From: Saprospiraceae bacterium
Lineage (GTDB): Bacteria; Bacteroidota; Bacteroidia; Chitinophagales; Saprospiraceae
Reading direction: 5' to 3'
Length of the DNA stretch: 39,055 bases
Assembly: GCA_022841345.1 (NCBI GenBank)
Contig: JALHRR010000047.1
Location: 1 to 39,055, forward strand
The translations under genes were made by a program, and so were the position numbers. Shown here one piece after another: positions 1 through 10,279 of the stretch (position 1 is its first letter; each line of letters opens with the position of its first letter). The notes beneath the pieces were generated by a model that did not search any database, was not told the DNA's origin, and saw only the letters and a program-made list of their open reading frames with translations.

Positions 1-2696
1 CCTCCAGCGGAACTTATGAATTCGAACTGGATAATGGACAGGGCTGTGCGACTTCGGTAACACTGCATTTGGAGGTGCTTCCAATTGATACAACTTTGCT
101 TCAGATCTCCATTTGTCAGGGTGATTCAGTCTCCATCGGAAATCAGCAGTTCCATAATTCAGGCACTTTTGAAATTCTGCTTCAGCAAGAAAATGGATGC
201 GACAGTTTAGTCATTCTAAATCTCATAGTTCTAACCGGAGGAACTCAGGAAATTCACGATACCATTTGTCAGGGAGATATTTTTGAAATTGGAGATGTAC
301 AATTTACAAATTCAGGAACATATGAGATTCAAGTTGGATCAACCGGGGATTGTGAAACCATACTGATCTTACATCTTGAAGTCATACCTATTATAGAAAC
401 CGACAGACAAGTTTCAATCTGTTTAGGTGATAGCCTTGTCATTCAAAATCAAGTGCTCTTTGAGCCGGGAATTTATACTTTCAATTACCAAAACGCAAAG
501 GGATGCGATAGCATAGAAACACTGGAATTAAATGTTATTGAGACAGGAATCGAAGTATTACACTTTGAATTGTGTGCAGGTGAAATCCTGACTTTATATA
601 ATATTGAGTTTGCTAACTCAGGAACTTACACTATCTATCATGAAGAACCCGTAGGTTGTATTGACAGTACCATTCTTCACCTGTCTTTCAATACAACAGC
701 CACAACAGAAATGTTTGCAGATATCTGCTCAAATTCTGAATTTATAATTGGCGACACATCATTTCATGAATCAGGAACTCATGTTTTATATTTCTTAAAT
801 CAAAATGGATGTGATAGTATTGTTAACCTTCACTTAAATGTCTTTGATTATATCGCTTACAGTTCGGAAGTAAATATATGCGAAGGTGATACATACAGCT
901 TTTTTGGAGAAGTATACAGTGAATCCGGGAATTATGAATTTATAGTGCCAGGGCATGAAGACTGTGATACTATCTATTCACTTGAGCTGAATGTTATTGA
1001 AAATCCAGGTGGAAATATTGAGGGAAAGGATTTTATTTGCAGTGGCGGCAGTTTAGTGTTGACTGGTCCACCGGGATATAGTTATGTATGGAACACAGGA
1101 AATCTTCAAAGCACACTCTCTGTTTTCACAGCGGGTGAATACTCACTCACAATCACTGACAATAATTCATGTCAGTCAGTACTATATAAGAATATTACAT
1201 TAATCGAATTTCCGGAAATAAGCGATATTCAAATTATCGATTTGGGTGATTGTATTGCTTCCAATGGATCTTTTAATATCATACATCCTTACAATGAACA
1301 TTTCATTTTCAGCATAGATGGTGGACAAAACTGGCAATCTACACCAACTTTCAATAATTTAGAAACCGGAACATATGAGTTGTATGTTGCCTGGAGAGAT
1401 CAATTATGTGTAATTACAACTCCGTTGACAATTCAAATAGTTGCAAGTGGAGTTTATTCAATTAGTGATTTAATAATTTCCCCTGATTCCAAATGTAATG
1501 ATCTGGGTGGCACGATTGATGTTAGCAACTCTGGTTTTCCGGAGGGAACATTGTACAGCATCGATAATGGCCAAAACTGGACTAATTCTACAATTTTCAA
1601 CGGTTTAAATGCCGGAGAATTCCTTTTACAAATCAAACCGATTGATTGTGAATCCACCATAGACAGTGTTATACATGTTCCATTGGCAGAAAAGTTAGTA
1701 ATAGATTTCACAATTCTTCAAGAGCCATTATGCTGGAATTCAGAAGATGCAGAAATCTTAATAAATATAATAAATCCCGGCAACAATCCTCAGGTAAGTT
1801 GGTCGAATGGATTGAATGTATCTGGTCATGTTTCGGGATTAATTGAAGGCACATATAACATCACCGTATCTGATGATTTTGGATGCTTGGAGGAATTGAG
1901 TTTTGAATTAAAATCAGCTCCCTTCGATATCCCGGAACATGTATTTAAGGATACCACTATTTGTAAAGGAGACATAATATTCTTCAAAACTTCAGATACA
2001 GATCTTATTTATAACTGGCAAATTGATAGTATTGCGGAGGCTTTTGATCAGGCTGCATTTTATATAAATAAAGGTGGGAAGTATGATATTGACATCTTTA
2101 ATAGTCTTGGCTGTATAAAATCAAGGACACTTTTTGTGCATGAAACAGACCTGGATGACAACTACATTAACTTTCTTTTAAGCGATACCGGATATGTAAA
2201 TGAGCCTATTGTGGCAGTCGAAATCTCGGCTGATCCTCCACAGTTGGAATGGATGTTCCCGGATGAAAGTATTTCTGAAGTCTCAATTTTGGAAAATCAG
2301 GCTTCACTAGTATTCAGTAAGGAAGGTCAATTCAAAATTGGTTTGTTAGCAACTTTGGATGATTGTACTTTCCTCAAAGAAAAAATTATTCTGATACTTC
2401 CTGAACGTGAACTAAACGGACCGGGCCCTTACAATTATTTCACAGAAATAGAAATCTTCAGATTATTCCCTAATCCCAACAATGGAAACTTTTCTGTTGA
2501 AATTCAACTGAGTCAAACTGCAAATATTACACTGAGTATAATGGATATGATGGGGAATGAACTCTATCAGCGATATCTGTTTGGGAAGTCTTACTATCTC
2601 GAGCCATTTGATAATATTTCTTTTGCTCCCGGAGTCTACCATATGGCGATGCTACTCAATGGCAAATATCATCGTATCACATTCGTCACATATTGA
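1..2696 (+). CDS. T9SS-secreted repeat adhesin, 5' end outside the window
   Basis: The reading frame is open to the first base of the window, and the residues before the first Met already belong to a repeat, so the true start lies upstream. The visible part has six full copies (plus half a copy at the edge) of a module of about 50 residues with the pattern C-x-GD, G-x-x-F, SG-x-Y, GCDS and L-x-L-x-V, covering roughly bases 1-1000. Next come a PKD-like/SprB-like module and two or three SprB-type repeats (pattern YSIDNGQNW...F..L..G.Y, bases about 1200-1900). The last 80 residues form a T9SS type A sorting domain (LFPNPNNG near base 2462). Such proteins are exported across the outer membrane and attached to the surface. 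A role in adhesion or gliding is inferred from SprB-like repeats. The next gene starts 19 bases downstream. Confidence 0.85.
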   Translation, partial: SSGTYEFELDNGQGCATSVTLHLEVLPIDTTLLQISICQGDSVSIGNQQFHNSGTFEILLQQENGCDSLVILNLIVLTGGTQEIHDTICQGDIFEIGDVQFTNSGTYEIQVGSTGDCETILILHLEVIPIIETDRQVSICLGDSLVIQNQVLFEPGIYTFNYQNAKGCDSIETLELNVIETGIEVLHFELCAGEILTLYNIEFANSGTYTIYHEEPVGCIDSTILHLSFNTTATTEMFADICSNSEFIIGDTSFHESGTHVLYFLNQNGCDSIVNLHLNVFDYIAYSSEVNICEGDTYSFFGEVYSESGNYEFIVPGHEDCDTIYSLELNVIENPGGNIEGKDFICSGGSLVLTGPPGYSYVWNTGNLQSTLSVFTAGEYSLTITDNNSCQSVLYKNITLIEFPEISDIQIIDLGDCIASNGSFNIIHPYNEHFIFSIDGGQNWQSTPTFNNLETGTYELYVAWRDQLCVITTPLTIQIVASGVYSISDLIISPDSKCNDLGGTIDVSNSGFPEGTLYSIDNGQNWTNSTIFNGLNAGEFLLQIKPIDCESTIDSVIHVPLAEKLVIDFTILQEPLCWNSEDAEILINIINPGNNPQVSWSNGLNVSGHVSGLIEGTYNITVSDDFGCLEELSFELKSAPFDIPEHVFKDTTICKGDIIFFKTSDTDLIYNWQIDSIAEAFDQAAFYINKGGKYDIDIFNSLGCIKSRTLFVHETDLDDNYINFLLSDTGYVNEPIVAVEISADPPQLEWMFPDESISEVSILENQASLVFSKEGQFKIGLLATLDDCTFLKEKIILILPERELNGPGPYNYFTEIEIFRLFPNPNNGNFSVEIQLSQTANITLSIMDMMGNELYQRYLFGKSYYLEPFDNISFAPGVYHMAMLLNGKYHRITFVTY

Positions 2697-2715
2697 TTAA
2701 TTATAATATATTAAA

Positions 2716-4482
2716 ATGATCAGTATGCTAAAATCTCTACTTCAAAAACTAAACATAAGTATTTATCTCATTTGCATGATGATCAATCTTAGTCTGGTTG
2801 CTCAGGATGTTGAGCAGAAATATGATGAAATCAAAAATCGCTTAAACGATAAGCCCATCAAGTGGAATGGAATATTGACCGCCGATGGCTCTGCTTATCA
2901 TTCATATGGCATAACAGGCAGAGCAGTGCCATATGTGGGGAGATTGTCAGCTTTAATTAATCTGGATATTTATGGGATAAATATAGGAGGCTCCGCAAAT
3001 CTAAGCTCGGGAGGGACGGTTTTTAATACAGTGCTACCTGCATACACTTTTATTGGTATTAGTCCCAGCTACAAATGGGCTACACTGCATCTGGGAACCA
3101 GAACAATGTCACTTGGAAAATACACTTTCAACAATCATTCATTCAATGGAATTGGATTTGAATTGAAACCCGGGAACTGGAGATTTGCTTCCTTCTATGG
3201 TAACTTAAGAAGAGCCAGACCGGAAGATTTTCTTAGTATTCAACGACTGGAACCGATATTCAGGAGAACTGGATTTGGAATGAAAGGTGGATTTGATAAT
3301 GGTAAAGATGCCTTTCTGGTTTCTCTCTTTAAAGCCTGGGACAATCCCGGTTCTATTCCGGCTCCAGACAGCAGCTTTCAGATATTTCCATCAGAAAATG
3401 TGATCATTTCACTGGAAACAGTAAAAGCTATAAGCTCTAAAATAAACTTAAAAGCAGAATATGCTCAAAGTGGATTCACGGAAAACCGAAGCATAAATAC
3501 ATCAACCAACACTTCATTTATCAGAAATTATGCAGGACTATTAGAAACAAATGAAAGCACCAGATGGAATCAGGCATTCGATATCGGACTGCATCTGACA
3601 CTCAAAAAAGCTTCTTTCAGTATTCAGTATGAGCGCATAGATCCGGGATTCCGGACATTGGGAGCCTTGTTTTTCCTGAATGATCTGGAGAATGTACACA
3701 TGGGTCTCAAGCTCCGGCTTTTGCAAAATAAATTACAGATTTCCGGCAAGGCAGGCGTCCAAAAAAATAACCTGGATGGAACTCAGGTCAATAAATACAA
3801 TCGCTTCGTTGGATCCGCAATGTGGAATTTGAATGTGACAGAACGACTCAGGGTGTTTGGTTCAGCATCCAGTTTTAATAATGTGGTATTCCGCTCATCT
3901 GTTCAGGATGTGAATGCTCCATTGACAGTTACTGAACTTGTTTTGAACAATGAGGACTATAACCTCGGGGCATCTTACCTGGTTCAGAAATCACAAAAAC
4001 TACAAGGCAATTTGCAGCTCATTTTCAATTACTCAAAAGGACTTTCCATAGAAAATGACATCATCCAACCTGATGCAAACACGCAGGCATCCAATCTGAT
4101 GGCGTACTATACATTACAGTTTGTCCCCTCTAAATGGGGCTTAACAATCATAGTTGGAAGACAATATATCTCATTTGGTTCAACAAAAAATCAAAATGTG
4201 ATCACAGGAATCGGGATAAATAAAACCTTACTCCGTGACCTGATAAGCATAGGATTTAATTCTAACATTTCCTTCAACAAACAATGGATCGAAGAATCGC
4301 TTTATGCGAGTGGTCAGCTGCTCAATACGGGAATTTCAGTATCATACAAAATCAATGAATCCATGCAGCTAATTTTCAATTCCATGTTTTTGTCAAATAA
4401 TACAACAGACATACAGAATATCCAAAGACGATTCGGAGAGTTGCGATCCAGTCTGGTTTTCACCTATAGATTCAAAAGCTGA
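2716..4482 (+). CDS. Outer-membrane beta-barrel protein candidate
   Basis: The 588-residue product starts with a signal peptide whose hydrophobic core (about residues 12-28) ends in LSLVAQ. The rest is dominated by alternating polar/hydrophobic segments with many Gly, Asn and aromatic residues, and it ends in an aromatic/hydrophobic strand (SLVFTYRF, then KS). This is the look of an outer-membrane barrel. I cannot place it in a named family. It is much longer than the roughly 330-residue PorP/SprF proteins that partner SprB-type adhesins, but its place directly behind a SprB-like adhesin suggests a similar helper role (inference). A second Met three codons downstream could also start it. It is separated from the next gene by only three bases, so the two are co-transcribed. 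Confidence 0.7.
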   Translation: MISMLKSLLQKLNISIYLICMMINLSLVAQDVEQKYDEIKNRLNDKPIKWNGILTADGSAYHSYGITGRAVPYVGRLSALINLDIYGINIGGSANLSSGGTVFNTVLPAYTFIGISPSYKWATLHLGTRTMSLGKYTFNNHSFNGIGFELKPGNWRFASFYGNLRRARPEDFLSIQRLEPIFRRTGFGMKGGFDNGKDAFLVSLFKAWDNPGSIPAPDSSFQIFPSENVIISLETVKAISSKINLKAEYAQSGFTENRSINTSTNTSFIRNYAGLLETNESTRWNQAFDIGLHLTLKKASFSIQYERIDPGFRTLGALFFLNDLENVHMGLKLRLLQNKLQISGKAGVQKNNLDGTQVNKYNRFVGSAMWNLNVTERLRVFGSASSFNNVVFRSSVQDVNAPLTVTELVLNNEDYNLGASYLVQKSQKLQGNLQLIFNYSKGLSIENDIIQPDANTQASNLMAYYTLQFVPSKWGLTIIVGRQYISFGSTKNQNVITGIGINKTLLRDLISIGFNSNISFNKQWIEESLYASGQLLNTGISVSYKINESMQLIFNSMFLSNNTTDIQNIQRRFGELRSSLVFTYRFKS

Positions 4483-4485
4483 AAT

Positions 4486-7400
4486 ATGAAATATACATTC
4501 ATAATAGTTCGAAATCTGATATTTTATTTGATTATCCTGGTACCAGTCCGTCATGTTCATGCTACCAAACTCTTAATCGATGGGAGCATCCCTAAAGATA
4601 CCATTACGAGAACATCAAATTCTGACAAATCGGATCCACATTCGGAAATACCATCTGGAAAGAACAAAGAATTAAGCACATCCTACTTTTCATTTGGAGA
4701 CCTGGACAAGGAAATTGAGTCAAATAAAATCAGAAATATAAACAGCATTGATTTTTCTGAAGAGGATGATTTAGCAGGAAGTATAAAAAACACCAATGTA
4801 GATTATGCTGGAAACCCGGCAGTCAAAAGAGCCGATTCAGCCTTTGCAGTGTTGCATGAAAGCAAACTGATTGACAAACTGACCGGTATGGAACTCGTAG
4901 AACTGCCGGTCGGGTTACAGAAAACTTTCGGCGGCAACACATATACTGTTCTTATCAACAGAGTTATTCTTCGACCGGAATACGCACAATTGGAAGTCTT
5001 CTGTAAGATAAAATTGTCAGATGGCCGGATTCTTTATTTTGGGTCGGACAACATAAAGTATTCTTCTGAGGGAGGCTTGATCGGGGAAACGACTCTGGGA
5101 CTTTTTGCAGATTATGCTATTACAAAAGAGTCCAGCAATATGGCAATCTTCCTGAATGGATTCAAGCGTAATCCAGATGGAATACACGATGGTTGCTATG
5201 TCACCATCGATTGTGAAGGGTTTGTGGAGATGAGAGTGGATGCGACATTGCACCTGTCCAGAAAATGGGTTCTTCCAGCCGATCAGGATGGAAACCCCCT
5301 CCCGGGAAACGAACGTGTCAAATCACATTTTGCTTTGACTGTTATGAATTGGGATGATTTACTTATTGAAGCATCCATGCCATCATTTGTTTTGACTAAG
5401 GCTCCGGATGTGGCATTCATTCTGTCAGGTATTGTGATTGATATGAGCGAGTCCAGAAATGCTGCCGGCTTTATGCCACCCCCTGATTTTGAATATCTTA
5501 ATATGAATCCTGACGGAAGTGTCAGCACTGTGGGAGCGGAAGTATCCTCACTCCCAGATCCTGATGGTCATACGGATAGAGAAAACAACAACACTAGTAA
5601 TAACAATTCATCTTCCGGGAATCCCGGCGCTGAAACATGGAAGGGGGTATTCATTCAGCATCTCGAAATCATCCTTCCAAAAGAATTCAACAACAGAAAA
5701 GACAATGATCGATTTTCATTTGGAGCTCAAAATCTGTATATTGATAGCAGAGGGGTCACAGGTAGTTTCTTCGCGGAAAACATCATTTCAATGGGTAAAG
5801 TGAAGGCAGGAAAGTGGGATATGTCGCTGGACATTTTAGTCGTAGATGTCGTGTATAATCAGGTAATAAAATTTAGGTTTGAAGGAGGATTAGTGTTGCC
5901 GGTCACTGCATTGGAGAAGCCCCTGATCTACAGAGGGTCTGCAAATCTTCAAAAAAGGCATTATCATTTTGGTGTAGAATTGGGTCAGGAAACAAGCTTT
6001 CCACTTTTCAAAACTGGAAAAGTTACCCTACATCCTTCCTGCAAATTGGATATACATCTGAAAGAAGGAAAGTTCACCGCTGCTGCCATGCTCAGTGGTG
6101 TATTTGGATCAGAAGCTGAGGATGAGCAGGAACAGGAGAAAGCATTGATCAAATTACCCACCGTTAGGTTTACCAAATTGCTGATACAGTCTGAAGCTCC
6201 CTATTTGACACTATCTTCTCATGGCGGGGCATTAACACTGGAAGACGGAGGATTTCTGAATAACGCCTATATCAATGTCAGTCATGCGCATCTTGTAATA
6301 CCAGAGCCTGGCAAAATCATGCTGAGTCTTACAATGGAATCTGATCTCATGAGTGATGCAGATGGCGGCGGAAAAACAGGAGGTACATTTGGAATTAGAG
6401 CGAGACTGGAAGAATCTGAGGACTCACAGAGGTGGGTGTATGATGGAATAAAACTGACATCGCTAACTATAGATATATCAATTGGCAGGCATGTGCGGGT
6501 GAACGGTACTATAAATGCCTTTAGCGGACATCCTGTATATGGCAGCGGATTCAAAGGAAGTCTGGCAGGAGGAATGATAGCCAACGATGGCGATGATCCA
6601 GGTTACAAATTTACGCTTGTGGTGAATACCATTTTTGGAGAAACTAGTGCTGGTCAGGATGCTCCTTATAAATATTGGTTTTTTGATGTGTTCATGTCCG
6701 CTGAAAAATGGGCGGTTCCACTCTTCGCAGGTATCGAAGCTAATGGTTTTGGAGGTGGAGCTTATCACCATATGAAAATGGCAGGGTATAAACCAATTCC
6801 AGGTGGAGATGTGCAAAATCCTTCTTCAGGAGTCATTTATGAACCTGATAAAAATGTAGCCTTTGGAATCAAGGCTTCTATGGCCATCAGAGATAATAGC
6901 GGATCATTCAAAGGAGTTGTTACATTTCAGATGGAATTTGGTACTGGACTGAGTTTGCAAAAAATTATGTTCTATGGACAGGGAGAATTTGTGTCGGATG
7001 ACTTGTTCCCGGGTATCAGTGACAGACTTGACAAATTATCTCAGATTAAAGAAGTTGTAGATGCTGATGATCTTAATGCTGCACAAGAAAATCAGGCTGA
7101 CAAAATTACAGCGGCTGTATATCTGGAATTGAATTTCCTTGATGGATTTGTGATGCAGGGAAGTTTTGGTGCATTCATGGATGCCTCACAAGGCCGGATC
7201 GTCGGTCAGGGAAATATCGATCTCCTTATAGATCCGGGAAAGAATAAATGGCACCTGTACATTGGAGGGTATACTGATGGATCAGTGGTAGACTCTAAAG
7301 GAAAAAAGCTTCCTCCAATTAATGCCACAATCAGTTGTGGAAGTTTCAACATTACGGCAAATGTATATTTTCTGACGGGTAATGATATCCCGGGTGCGCC

Positions 7401-7953
7401 TCCGATAAGTCAACAAGTCGCGGCATTTTTTAATATTTCTACAGATGTCAATAACAGAGATATCCTCAAGACTGGAGGAAGAAGTCCTGCTACAGGAACA
7501 GGATTTGCACTGGGGGCTTCAGCATTTTTTGATATCAATACAGGAGATGGAACCTGTAAAACAGCAGACTGGAGTGCAGCAAGATGGTGGAGACCCTGGC
7601 CCAATTTCTATAATAATCCAACATTTGTAAGAGTAAGCGGTGGTGTCGGATTTGATATCTCACTTCTTAAATATACTCCACAAACTATGTGTGAGATTAG
7701 CAGGACCTCCCCGCATGGAGTCAAATACTGGCGGGCAGGTGGCAGACTGTGGGCATATCTGGATATCCAGCAAGGTCGTTGGAGATTGCTTGGATGTTGT
7801 GCTCCCATCCCAAGATTTTCTGCGGGAATTTTGCTGGACGGTGATGTGCCAAATCCATCTTACTTCCGGGCTATTGTAAAGTTTTCTATTGTGGGAATCA
7901 ATGTGAATCTTAATGCCGAAATCGGAAATCAATGTGGAAGAGTAATGAATTGA
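4486..7953 (+). CDS. Large secreted beta-rich protein of unknown function
   Basis: The protein has 1155 residues and an N-terminal signal sequence (hydrophobic residues about 7-22, likely cleaved after VHA). A low-complexity Ser/Asp/Lys/Asn region follows (to about residue 120), and a short Asn-rich linker lies near residue 370. The remainder is long, strand-rich and Gly-rich, with repeated segments such as GGLVLPVTAL, GSFGAFMDAS and GGRLWAYLDI that resemble barrel or beta-helix strands. Several Cys cluster near the C-terminus (CCAPI, NQCGR). No T9SS sorting domain, lipobox or catalytic motif was recognised. It follows the barrel gene after three bases and precedes the fibronectin III gene, so it probably forms a complex with these neighbours. 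Its function is unknown. Confidence 0.7.
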   Translation: MKYTFIIVRNLIFYLIILVPVRHVHATKLLIDGSIPKDTITRTSNSDKSDPHSEIPSGKNKELSTSYFSFGDLDKEIESNKIRNINSIDFSEEDDLAGSIKNTNVDYAGNPAVKRADSAFAVLHESKLIDKLTGMELVELPVGLQKTFGGNTYTVLINRVILRPEYAQLEVFCKIKLSDGRILYFGSDNIKYSSEGGLIGETTLGLFADYAITKESSNMAIFLNGFKRNPDGIHDGCYVTIDCEGFVEMRVDATLHLSRKWVLPADQDGNPLPGNERVKSHFALTVMNWDDLLIEASMPSFVLTKAPDVAFILSGIVIDMSESRNAAGFMPPPDFEYLNMNPDGSVSTVGAEVSSLPDPDGHTDRENNNTSNNNSSSGNPGAETWKGVFIQHLEIILPKEFNNRKDNDRFSFGAQNLYIDSRGVTGSFFAENIISMGKVKAGKWDMSLDILVVDVVYNQVIKFRFEGGLVLPVTALEKPLIYRGSANLQKRHYHFGVELGQETSFPLFKTGKVTLHPSCKLDIHLKEGKFTAAAMLSGVFGSEAEDEQEQEKALIKLPTVRFTKLLIQSEAPYLTLSSHGGALTLEDGGFLNNAYINVSHAHLVIPEPGKIMLSLTMESDLMSDADGGGKTGGTFGIRARLEESEDSQRWVYDGIKLTSLTIDISIGRHVRVNGTINAFSGHPVYGSGFKGSLAGGMIANDGDDPGYKFTLVVNTIFGETSAGQDAPYKYWFFDVFMSAEKWAVPLFAGIEANGFGGGAYHHMKMAGYKPIPGGDVQNPSSGVIYEPDKNVAFGIKASMAIRDNSGSFKGVVTFQMEFGTGLSLQKIMFYGQGEFVSDDLFPGISDRLDKLSQIKEVVDADDLNAAQENQADKITAAVYLELNFLDGFVMQGSFGAFMDASQGRIVGQGNIDLLIDPGKNKWHLYIGGYTDGSVVDSKGKKLPPINATISCGSFNITANVYFLTGNDIPGAPPISQQVAAFFNISTDVNNRDILKTGGRSPATGTGFALGASAFFDINTGDGTCKTADWSAARWWRPWPNFYNNPTFVRVSGGVGFDISLLKYTPQTMCEISRTSPHGVKYWRAGGRLWAYLDIQQGRWRLLGCCAPIPRFSAGILLDGDVPNPSYFRAIVKFSIVGINVNLNAEIGNQCGRVMN

Positions 7954-8052
7954 TATAGTGGCCTGAAACAAACAAACATGCGTGAAAAAGTGAATAATAA
8001 TTCTACCATTACCAAAGATATCCAAGGCAACAGAAGGAGGAATACAGCTTCA

Positions 8053-8205
8053 CTGAACCTGCCTGCCGCGCAAGCTGCCTGGAGGGAGCGACCACAGGGA
8101 GCTGTCCCGTGCCAGACCAAAGGACTGGGCGGGACGGAGCGAGCCCCCAGCGAGCGAACCCCGGAAGGGAGCGGCCCGCAACGCAGTGGAGGGATGCGCC
8201 CAAAT
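8053..8205. repeat. G+C-rich block, likely inserted repeat element
   Basis: About 150 bases are very rich in G and C (roughly two thirds by eye), while the sequence on both sides is typical A+T-leaning DNA. The block has several GGGAGCG/GCGAGC-type subrepeats and leaves at least four of the six frames open across it, which is typical of non-coding G+C-rich inserts. It ends in GGAGGGATGCGCCC, whose ATG is the preferred start of the fibronectin III gene. Whether it occurs elsewhere in the genome cannot be seen from this window. Confidence 0.45.
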
Positions 8206-10245
8206 CCGCCTTTCTCATATTTACTTCTGCTGCTCCTGCACACTTGTACACTATCCAATCTGTCTGCTCAGGAAAGTCCGCGGTTGATCACTTTTCACAA
8301 ATATCAGCAGGATAGTCTGTACTTCAGGTGGTCGCCTCGGGAAGCCAGTGACTGGCAAAAGCATCTGAAGACAGGGTATGTCGTGCAAAAATTCGAGGGC
8401 TCGAAGCTGGTCAGAGAGTCGGAGCCAATAGTGCCAACGTATGTGTATAATCAGCCCTATTTCCAGCCGGATGTGGAGTATTACAGTATCATCAACAGCT
8501 TGTTCAATATCGATCAGGTCGAGGAAGAATATGTGAAGGAGACTTTTCCCCCGGAACAATTCACGGAGGAGGAAGTGCTGGTTTCGAGACTGGTGCTGAT
8601 CAATTTTTATATAACGAGGAATTTTGAGTTCATCCTGCGGGCAGGAATGGGCTTTGCTGATGACAGTATCCGTCAGAGTGTGAATTATAAATATGTCATC
8701 AAAGCTGCTGCAGATCCGGAGCTCCGCAGCGATACTATTTTCTTCAATACAGCGAGTTACGTGCCGGCACCGGCTGTACCGATGGAGGCGGAGTGGGGAA
8801 ACCGAAGGGTGAAACTGAGGTGGAGTTCCAGGCAGTTCAAACCGTATTACTATGCCTATACAATCGAGCGATCGGATGATGGTGTAAAGTTCCTGCCTCT
8901 GGAGGATGACATCATTATCAATCCAATGGACACTTCAGCTCTGGAGATTTTTCATCATATGGAATGGTCTGATGATTTTGAAAACAATACCGACTTGAAA
9001 TACTACCGGCTGTATGGACACGATTATTTTGGGCACATATCTGAGTTGTATTCTGAAGTGAAGGGGCAGGGGCGGGATGAGATCGGCCTCTCTCCTACTA
9101 TCGACAGATCTGATCAATTATCAGGAAATCTTGTGCATCTGAAGTGGAGCATCCCGGAGAAATTTGAGAATCTGGTGCAATCATGGAGAATCTATGTGGG
9201 GACCGGATGGGATGGTCCTTATGTGCCCGATACGCTGGGATTACCTTCTAATACCCGTGAGATGAAATGCAGCATTCCATTTGATGCTGCTTACTTCAGG
9301 GTGGTGGCGGTGGATGAGTACGAGCGGGAGTACAGTTCCTTCCCGAGACTGGTGATGTCGCTGGATACGATCCCACCGGCAGTGCCTGCAGAAATCGAAT
9401 ATGAAATAGACAGCATGGGGGTCCTGAATCTTAAATGGAAAACAAATGATGAAACAGACTTCCTTGGGTATAAGGTATTCTCCAGCTATGATACGAGTGC
9501 AAATTTTATATTGAGGCATGAGTATTTCATTCCGGAGGCAAAATTCACAGACTCGATTGCACTGAATACTGAGAAGAAGTATGTGTATTACAAACTGATA
9601 TCTGTGGACGAACGGAATAATCGATCGGCGTTTTCGGAGTTGATTCGGGTGCGGATTCCGGATAAGATCGCGCCAACGGAACCACAATTTCATGAGTTTT
9701 TGCCGGGCAAAGGGGTGATCTATCTCAAGTGGCATCCTTCGCCCAGTGATGATGTGGTGAAGCAGACATTGTACCGTAGGGCAATCGATTCAGAGCCTGG
9801 CTGGAGGCTAATCAGTGAATGGAGCGGAGATGAGATCGTGTATGAATACCTGGATAAAGGGCTTGAAGCATTCGTGGACTATGCATATATCCTTAATGTG
9901 ACAGATGAAGGCGGGCTGGTTTCGGAGCCGAGTACTCCTGTGATACTGCATGCATTTCCTGATTATTCCGCTTTTCCACTGGATGATTTCAGGGTTGAAA
10001 GGGGGGATAGGGATTCAGTGAGAGTGCTGTTTGATTTTCCTGCAAAAGATGTCTTTAGGGTGGATGTGTATAAAAATCAATTGGGTGAAAAGCCTTACCT
10101 GTGGAGAGCGGTGGATGATGGAAGAAAGGAACTCCGGGATGATGATATCAAGGCTGAAAACCAGTATCAATATCAGATCAAAGTGGTGTTTAAGGATGGG
10201 ACACAGACGGGATATTCGGGGGTGAAGAGTCTGGTTGAGAGATAA
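8194..10245 (+). CDS. Secreted fibronectin type III repeat protein
   Basis: From the ATG at 8194 the product has 683 residues and begins with a convincing signal peptide: a short n-region, a run of Leu, then LSAQ as the cleavage site. The frame is also open back to an ATG at 7978, but those 72 extra residues are Arg/Pro/Gly-rich, have no export signal and come largely from a G+C-rich block, so I prefer 8194. The mature part contains at least four fibronectin III-like modules (bases about 8770-9070, 9110-9360, 9390-9650 and 9670-9950), each with a L-K-W or L-R-W strand B motif and a Y-x-x-Y/V strand F motif. No T9SS domain is visible. It is the last gene of the exported cassette. Its molecular role is unknown; a structural or adhesive role is inferred. 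Confidence 0.7.
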   Translation: MRPNPPFSYLLLLLLHTCTLSNLSAQESPRLITFHKYQQDSLYFRWSPREASDWQKHLKTGYVVQKFEGSKLVRESEPIVPTYVYNQPYFQPDVEYYSIINSLFNIDQVEEEYVKETFPPEQFTEEEVLVSRLVLINFYITRNFEFILRAGMGFADDSIRQSVNYKYVIKAAADPELRSDTIFFNTASYVPAPAVPMEAEWGNRRVKLRWSSRQFKPYYYAYTIERSDDGVKFLPLEDDIIINPMDTSALEIFHHMEWSDDFENNTDLKYYRLYGHDYFGHISELYSEVKGQGRDEIGLSPTIDRSDQLSGNLVHLKWSIPEKFENLVQSWRIYVGTGWDGPYVPDTLGLPSNTREMKCSIPFDAAYFRVVAVDEYEREYSSFPRLVMSLDTIPPAVPAEIEYEIDSMGVLNLKWKTNDETDFLGYKVFSSYDTSANFILRHEYFIPEAKFTDSIALNTEKKYVYYKLISVDERNNRSAFSELIRVRIPDKIAPTEPQFHEFLPGKGVIYLKWHPSPSDDVVKQTLYRRAIDSEPGWRLISEWSGDEIVYEYLDKGLEAFVDYAYILNVTDEGGLVSEPSTPVILHAFPDYSAFPLDDFRVERGDRDSVRVLFDFPAKDVFRVDVYKNQLGEKPYLWRAVDDGRKELRDDDIKAENQYQYQIKVVFKDGTQTGYSGVKSLVER

Positions 10246-10279
10246 TAAATGTAGATGAGCATAACTAATACCATGATGA

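Noticed and set aside
7978-8193. N-terminal extension of the FN3 protein from ATG 7978
   Set aside because: It adds a charged, Arg/Pro/Gly-rich stretch before the signal peptide, mostly coded by the G+C-rich block; kept only as an open question.
7660-8258. Minus-strand frames across the end of the 1155-residue gene and the G+C-rich block
   Set aside because: They are shadows of coding sequence and of an open-frame G+C-rich block; no domain or start context supports them.
9241-9735. Minus-strand frame of 164 codons opposite the FN3 gene
   Set aside because: No domain pattern, and the plus strand has intact fibronectin III modules over the same bases.
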